19,768 nucleotides of DNA from Bacteroidales bacterium (GTDB lineage Bacteria > Bacteroidota > Bacteroidia > Bacteroidales > JAOZMU01): the NCBI GenBank assembly GCA_029934165.1, contig JAOZMU010000013.1, positions 1-19,768 of the forward strand, given 5' to 3'. Positions 8,301 through 17,300 of this stretch are shown one piece after another. The stretch's first letter is position 1. Every line of letters starts with the position of its first letter. Below the pieces are notes generated by a model. It did not search any database and had not been told where the DNA came from. It worked only from the letters and a program-made list of their open reading frames with translations. A program made the position numbers and the translations under genes.

Positions 8301-11300
8301 ATCTGCTGTTGGCAAATCATTTACTGTTACGCTAGCTAAGTCCGTCATTTGGGCACTACATAAAGTTGAGTTGTTTATCGCTAATACATTATAATCCGTA
8401 GTAGTTGTAGGACTAATGGTAAATTGAATTACTCCACCAGTACTTACAGTAGTTCCAACAAGATTATCATTTGAATTATCACGCAATTGATAAGTAAATC
8501 CCGATTGAGTATTTCTTACTGAGATTTCTGCATTATCATTCAAACATATTACAGGGTCGGTAACTTCCAAATCAATATTTGGCAACGGACGTACCGTTAC
8601 AATAGATTTATCTGAAAGCTGCACTTGACAACCTGTTGCTGAATTAAGGGCAAGCATATTATAAACAACTGTTGTAGAAAGATTTACAGTAAATGTAAGG
8701 TTGTTTCCATCTCCTGTTTGTGTCTCTACTTCTGAATCATCAGCATCAAGACGCAATTGATAGGAAATTCCGCTTTCAGAATTGCTTAAAATAATATCTG
8801 CATCTTCGCCAGCACAAACAACAGGGTCGCTTAATGTTAAGCTACCGTTTGGTAGTGCATTTACTACAACATCTGCCAAATCTACTAACGTGTTATTACA
8901 GCCTGTTGTTAGGTTTGTTGCATAAACACTATAAGTCTGGGTTACTAATGAAGAGATTGAAAATTCAATATCTGTATTATTTCCTGCAATAGGACCAGCA
9001 ATAATTTGACTTAAATTGTTTTTCAATGAGTATTCTACGCCAGATTGAGAATTACCAACAACGAAAGAAGCTACATCGCCATAGCAAATCTCATCATCGC
9101 TAACTACTAAGTTGTCAAATGGTAAAGCATTTACTGTTACATCTGCTTTGTTTGTCAACTCGGCACTACAATTAGCTACATTAGAGGCAAGTACATTATA
9201 CACACCGTCTGCTGTTGGCGAAATCGTAAAACGAACTGCATTTCCGCTTATTCCGCTTATTGGACCAGCAACAGTATTATCCGAGGCATCACGCAACGTA
9301 TAACTAACATTGCTTTGCGAGTTTACAACAAATATTGTTGCTTCTTCGCCAAGACAAATTGTTGGGTCTGTTACATCATAATTATTATTTGGCAAGGCGT
9401 TTACAGAAACTACTGCATTGTCATCAAGGGTTACATTACAACCTGTTATTGCATTAGCAGCTAAAATACTATAAGTGCCTGTCGTGGCTGGAGTAAAGTT
9501 GAAACCAACGCTATTTCCATCGTTTCCTGCTTGTACGCCCGTTCCAATAACCTGAGTATCAGAAGCATCTCTTATTGTGTAATTTATTCCTGTTTGAGTG
9601 TTACTTACAGTAACAATTACGGCAGCACCAAGACAAGCGATTGGGTCGCTTACTAATAAATCAATATTTGGTAGTGCATTTACAACAACGTTTGCTACAT
9701 CTGTCATAACAGTTTCACATCCAGAAATAGAATTTGTTGCTATTATTGTGAATGTTGCAGATGCGTCTGGAATGAAAGTGAAACTAATTGCGTTTCCGTT
9801 TACTCCGTTTACAACTCCTGTTCCTGTTACTTGATTATCTAAGTCATTTACAATAACATAGTTAACACCTGTTTGTGAGTTTGCAACTGTTACGGTAGCT
9901 GTTTCACCATAACAAATCTCTGGGTCAGAAACAGCATAACTGCCAATTGGCAAGGCGTTTATAGTAACATTAGATTTATCCAGTAATTCTGCATTACAAC
10001 CAGTTATTGAATTTGTGGCAAGCACATTGTAAACTCCGCTTGCAAATGCCATAAATGTAAAACTAACAGGATTACCATTACTTCCGTTCTGTGTAGTTGT
10101 ACCAACGACTTGAACATCTGAAGAGTTACGTAAAATATACTCAATTCCAGTTGCTGTGTTACCAATAGTTACGGTTACATTTTCGCCAGCGCAAATAGCA
10201 GGGTCGGTAACTGATAAGTATTTATTTGGTAAAGGATTAACTGTAATTGTTGTCGAATTAACTAATTGAGTGCTACATCCAGTAGTACTATTTGTTGCTA
10301 AAACATTGTAAGACGTAGAGGTAGATGGAGCATCGCTAAATGTGAGACTTCCGCCATTTCCATTCAAGGAGCTAACCATGCTATTATCAGCACTTCTACG
10401 AAGTTGATAAACAACACCACTCTGAGAATTTGAAACAACAACTTCACCTGTCACTCCAACACAAATTACATCATCAGAAACAGATAACGAGTTATTTGGA
10501 AGTACATTAACAGTAACTTCTGTCTTGTCTGTCAATTCTGTCGAACATCCAGTAGCATTATTTACAGCAAAGACATTATATTCTGTCGTAGAAACTGGGT
10601 TAATGCTGAAAGATACGTTACCGCCAGTACTAGAAGAAGAATTTACGATGGTATTATCAGTCTCTAAACGAAGCTGATACGTCAATCCAAGTTGTGTATT
10701 ACTTACAACAACTGTGGCATAATCGCCAACACAAATTACATCTTCAGAAACAGATAACGAATTACTAGGCAATGAGTTAACTGTTACCATAGCTTTGTCA
10801 GATAATTGAACATCACAAGACGTATTATCATCTATTGCTTTTACATAATATGTAGTAGATACAGTTGGCGAAACAGTGAAATTAATGTCATTTCCTGTTC
10901 CTGAAATAGTAGCTATCAAGCTGTTATCGCTGTTTTTATATAATTTATAATCAACACTATTCTCGCTAGAGAAAACAGTTATCGAACCACCAGAACCATT
11001 ACAAATTGTTGGGTCATCAACAATCAATGTGCGATTTGGTAAATCGTTTACCGTTACAGTTGCTTGATTAGCAAGTTCAACAACACAACCAGTAGAGTTA
11101 TTTGTTGCTAAAATATTATAAACAGTTGTAGATAAAGGGGTTACATTGTAACTCACATTACCTCCAGTACTAGAAATACTGCTTAAAACATCGTTTGTTG
11201 CATCGACACGTAAATCGTAAGTTACGCCAGATTGTGTTCCTAAAATAGTTACGGCTCCTGTGCCACCATTACAAATAACATCGCCAGAAACTGTTAATGT

Positions 11301-14300
11301 ATTTGTTGGTAAAGAGTTTATGGTAACATTTGCTAAGTCGGAAAGTGGTGCAGCACATGCAGTACTTTCGCGAGTTGCCAGAACATTATAAACAGCGGTA
11401 GTAGAAGTATTTACAGTGAAGAAAATATCGCCACCATTACCCATTACTGCATTTCCAACGGAAGCATTTCCACCATCGCGCAATTGATAGCTTACGCCAT
11501 TTTGCGTGCCAGAGACAGAAATTGTAGCTACATTGCCATCACAAGCAACAGGGTCAGAAACAGTTAAATCGGTAGTTGGCAAAGAATTAACCGTAATGGT
11601 TACTTCATCGTCTAACATGCTAACACATTGTGTCGTGTTGTTTACAGCTCTCACCTTATAACCAGTTGTAGCTGTTGGGCTTACATCCCAAGATAAGTTG
11701 CTATTAGTACCTAATGTACTAGCAATAACACTATTGTCAGAATCAAGCAATAGGCTGTATGTTACGCCGATTGTCGAAGAAAAGACAGTTATTTCGCTGT
11801 TTGAACCAATGCAAATTGCTGTTGGTAAACTATTTACAACTAAACCTGAATTTGGCAAAGCATTAATTGTAACATTTGCTTTATCCGAAAGTTCTGCCGA
11901 ACAAGTTGTTGTGTTATTGGTTGCAAACACATTATAATCAGTGCTTACCGTAGGCGAAACGTCAAACGTAATATCGCCACCTGTACTAGAAACACTAGAA
12001 ACGATAACATCATTGGCATCTGTACGAAGTGCATAAGTAACACCAGCAATTGAATTTCTTACAACTATTGTTGCTGCATCGCCGTTACAAACGGCTGGGT
12101 CTGTAACAGTTAAGACAGTAGTAGGAAGAGAATTGACTGTAACTTCAGAGACATCAGTCATATACGATTGACAACCTGTTGAAATGTTATTTGCAAGAAC
12201 TCGGAAAGTTCCACTTACAGTAGGTGTGAAAGACAAGAGCATAGATTGACTATCAACGCCACCAGTAGGACCAGCAACAACTGCATCCGTAGCATCAATC
12301 AAACTATATTGTACATTGTTTTGAGAATTGCTTACAACAACTATTGCTTGGCTACCATCACAAACTTCAGGGTCTCCAACAGTATAAGAGTTTGTAGGTA
12401 AACTATTTACAACCACAACTGGTTTGTCATTCAGTTCAACGCCACAATCATCTTTTGTTGCCAAAACATTATAGGTAGTTGTTGAAGAAGGCTCAACAGC
12501 GAAAGTAATATTTCCGCCAGTGCTAACAACTGCAACACCAACATTAGTGTCATCGCTTTCAAGTCTCAACTGATATGAAACACCTGAAACAGAGCTTAAT
12601 ACTGTTATCGTACCTGTTTCGTCAGGACAAATATCATCGCCTGTAACAGACAACGAAGAACTTGGATAACTATAAACTGTTATATAATTAGCTTTTGTTT
12701 CTGTATCAGTAGCTCCTTCTGTTACAGTAAGTTCTACTGTTTTTGAGCCTGCTGTATAATATGTAATTGTATGAGGCGCACCACCTGAATTACCAGTTAC
12801 TGTAGCCGAAGATGGAGATGAACCATCACCAAAACTCCATTCGTAAAGTGTTGCTCCAGTGGTTAATATAGATAAATCTTGGAAAACAACAGGTTCTCCA
12901 ACACAAACACCTAAATCATCGCCTTGGAAATCAGCAACAATTCCGCAACCTGTAACATCGACACCAAAGTTTACTACATTACCGACACAACCATTAGTAT
13001 TGGTTTCGATAACTGAAATAAAACCACCGTTTTCACCAAAGTTTACAGTTATAGCACTAGTTCCTGCCCCGGTTGCAATTGTAGCATCTGAAGGTACTGT
13101 CCAAGCATAAGTAGAACCAGTAGTATTTGTTACACTGTATCCTATACTACTTGAATTACATCCTGTCGAAGCTGTTCCTGTTATCACAGAAGTTATTGGT
13201 ATTGGATTAATAGTTACATCTGCTTGGTCTGCAAGGTTTTTACTACAACCAGCAGTTGCATTTTCAGCATAAACATTGTAAGTGGTGGCTGAACTTGGTG
13301 CTACTTCAAAACTGATTGTGCCACCTGTTCCGGCAATATACTGAGAAACAGGAGTGTCATCAGTTTTTCTTAACTGATAATTCACACCACTTTCTGAAGA
13401 AGCAACCTCAATTGTCGCTGTAGAACCTATACAAATAGCGTCATCTGTAACAGATTTTTCTTCTGGTAGATTAGTTACAGTAACAGTAGGTTTATCTGCC
13501 AATTCTGCACCACAAGAAGATGAGCTGTTAGTTGCATAAACATTATAAGTTGTTAGAGAAGTAGGACTTGGAGTAAATTCAATATTTCCACCATCTCCAG
13601 CTACAGACGCACCAACATTTGAATCATCAGATTCTAATCGAAGTTGATAAGTAACTCCTGTTTGAGAACCATAAACTGTTATTGTTGCTGCAGCACCATT
13701 ACAAATTGCGTCATCAGAAACTGATAACGAAGCTGTTGGTAGAGCATTAATTGTAACTGTCGATAAATCTGTTAATTCTGCTTTACAGCCAGTTCCATTA
13801 GTAGCGAGTACATTATAAACTGTTGTTGTTGCGGGTGTTACATTGAATGTAATGTTGCCATTGTTTCCAGCAACTGCACTACCTACATTACTATCATCTG
13901 AGTTTAATCTCAATTGATAATTTACACCAGAAACAGAACCATTTACAACGATACCAGCAGTTGTGCCTTCGCAAACCTCTGCCTCATTGACAGTTAGATT
14001 CGTCGCTGGCAAAGCATTCACGGTAACAGTAGATAAATCTGTAAGCTCGTTTGAACATAATGTGGTATTATCATGAGCCAAAACATTATATACAGTTGTA
14101 CTCGTAGGGGTTACATTGAAGGTAATATTTCCACCTACACTTGATTGAGTAGCAACATCTGAATCATCAGCATTTAAACGTAAGGTATAAGTTACATTTG
14201 CCGCTGTTCCGCTCACAACAACAGATGCTGTCGCGCCGTTACAAATGGCATCGTCAGAAACAGATAAAGTATTACTTGGCAAACTGTTAACAGTAACACT

Positions 14301-17300
14301 TGGTTTATCTGCCAATTCGACAGAACAGCCAGAAGTGGAATTTGTTGCAAGTATATGATAATTTGTTGTAGTGTTAGGCGTATAGGTAAATGTAAGGTCT
14401 CCACCATTTCCGTCTTGCGAACTTCCGACATTTGAATCATCAGAATCCAAATGTAATTGATAAGAAATTCCTGAAACAGTATTAGAAACAACAATGTTGG
14501 CAGTTGCACCATTACAGATAATATCATCACTTACATCTAATGAATTAGACGGTAACGCATTAACAGTAATAACTGCATCATCGGCTTGTTGTATTTCACA
14601 ATTTGAAGTATAAGCCAAAACATTATAAGTAGTTGTAGATGTAGCACTTACAGTGAAATCTAGCGTACTCCCATCTCCTGTTAGTGGACCTGCAACGGTG
14701 TTGTTAGAGGCATCACGAACAATATATGAAAAACCAGCTTCCGAACCGCTAACTGAAACAGTTGCATCGCTACCGTAACAAACAGTTGGGTCAGAAACAG
14801 TTAATGCACTAGAAGGTTGCGAGTAAACTGTAACTGTTGCTCCATCGCTCAATGTTGTAGAACAGGTTGTTGTTGAGTTGGTTGCAACAATTGTATAGTT
14901 AGATGTGATTGTAGGTGAAACGGTGAAATCAATAGCACTGCCTGTCCCACTTTCTGTTCCAACTGTCGCATTAACAGCATCTTTAAGAACATAATCTACG
15001 CCATTTTCCGAGTTATCTAATTCTATTGTTGCGTTTCCACCGTTACAAACAGAGGGGTCGCTAACTGTAATGACATCAGAAGGTAAAGCATTAACAGTAA
15101 CTTGCGATAAATCAGTTATTTGCAAACTACAATTTGTAACGTCATTAGTTGCTAATACATTATATGTGCCTGAAGACAAAGGTGTTAGAGAAAAGTTAAT
15201 AGCCGAACCATCTCCTGCAACAGAACCACCGACATTTACATTGTCAGAATTTTCTCTTAGTTGATAAGTTACACCAGATTCCGAACCTGTTAAAGTTATT
15301 GTGGCATTTGCGCCAGAACAAATCGTTGGGTCATCAATTGCCAAAGCAATATTTGGAACACTTAAAACATTGACAGTAGCCATGTTAGTAAGTTCTGCGC
15401 CACAGCTATTTCCGCTACTTGTAGCATATATATTATATGTCGTATTAACAGCAGGCGAAACAGTAAACGTTAGAGTTGTTCCGTTGCCTGATAAGGCAGA
15501 ACCAATATTACTATCGTCCAAATCATTTCTAAGTTGGTAAGAAACGCCAGTTATGCTTCCCGAAACTACTATTTCGGCTTCGCTGCCCAAGCAAACATCT
15601 TCGTCTGCAACAGCAAGGTTTATCGCCGGAGTTGGGTTTACGGAAACTACTGCTAAATCATCAAAGCGAGCTGAACAACCAGTTGTAGAGTTAGTTGCAA
15701 GTATATTATATGTTCCGCTTGCAACAGGAGTAAATGTAAAACCAATTTCTGAACCTGTTCCGGCAACAGCACTTGTTGTCGCAACCTGAACATTTGACGC
15801 ATCGCGTATGATATAATCCACGCCAGATTCAGAACCACTTACAGAAACTGTAACAGACTCGCCAGCACATACTTCTGGGTCGCCAACAGTGAAAGAACTG
15901 TTTGGCAAGCTATTAACTGTTACAACAGGTCTATCATCTAATGATGTAGAACAAGAGGTAACAGTATTTTTTGCTAATACATAATACTCAGTTGTCTCAC
16001 TTGGACTTACGGTAAATGAAATAGCACCTCCATTTCCAGTAGATTCTCCAACAACTGCTTCTATATGAATTAATTGATAAAGAATAGTATTTTCAGAGCC
16101 AGTTACTGTTATTGTTGCCTCTTCGCCTAAGCAGATTTCGGCATCGCTAACTGACAAAGTAGAAGTTGGTTCATCATTAACAGTAATAGTTGCTGTATTT
16201 GTCAATTCGCCATAACAACCTGTTGTTGGGTTAGTTGCAGTAACAGTATAAACTCCTGCAACAGGCGTATTAAGAGATAAATTTATTGAGCTGCCTTCGG
16301 TGCCTGCAACAGGACCGCCAACAACATCATCAGTAGAATTTTTTAGGGTATAATTTACACCTGCCTCAGAAGGAGAAATAACAACTGTTGCAACTCCGTC
16401 ATTCTCACATACTTCATCGCCATTAACAGACAAAGATAGGGAAGGAGCAGAATTTACGACAACATTTGCTTTGTCTATCAATTCTTGGCTACATGCTGCG
16501 CTCGAACCTTCGGCATAAACATTATATGTTCCACTTTCTGTCGGAGTGAAGGTAAACGAAAACGCATTACCATCGCCAGTTGCTGTTCCGGCTTCGGTAA
16601 CAGTTGCGTCAGAAGGGTCGCGTAGAATATAAGAAATTCCACTCTCCGAACCATCGACTTGAATTGTTACCTGTCCACCACTACAAACAGAAGGGTCGGA
16701 AACTGCATACGTGTCGTTTGGCTTGTCATTGATAGAAACTACTGCAACATCAGTAAGAACTACACTGCAATTTGTTTGCGAGTTTTCTGCAAAAACATGA
16801 TAATTTCCGTCAGCAGTTGGCTCGAAAGTAAACTCAATGGCTTGATTATCAGTACCAGAAATAGGACCCGAAACGTTTACATTTTGCGAGTTTTGCAAGT
16901 AATAATTTACTTGGGTTTGCGAATTTGCAACGGTTACGCTTAAAGCATCACCAAGGCACGCAGAAGCATCACCCACCGCATAAGAATCGTCTGGCGCGCT
17001 CAGAATGTTAATATCCGCTTTGTCAACTAACTCAACTGAGCAATTATACGAATTAGTAACAAAAACAGTAAACTGTCCGCTTGAAGCTGGAGTAAGCTCA
17101 AAATTTATTGTGTTACCAGCAACTCCAATAATTGGACCTGCAACAGTTGTTCCGCCGTTGTCTTTCAAGACATACGAAAATCCATCTTCGCTATCACTGA
17201 CAGTAACAGTTGCCGTGTTTCCAAGACAAATATCTTCATCACTGACAGTAAAGCTGTTATCAGGACTTGAATGTACTGAAACAGTAGATAAATTGGTTAA

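Noticed and set aside
14213..14530. A 105-codon minus-strand frame within the repeat array
   Set aside because: It is an out-of-frame reading of the same strand as the giant gene, with hydrophobic low-complexity sequence and no domain.
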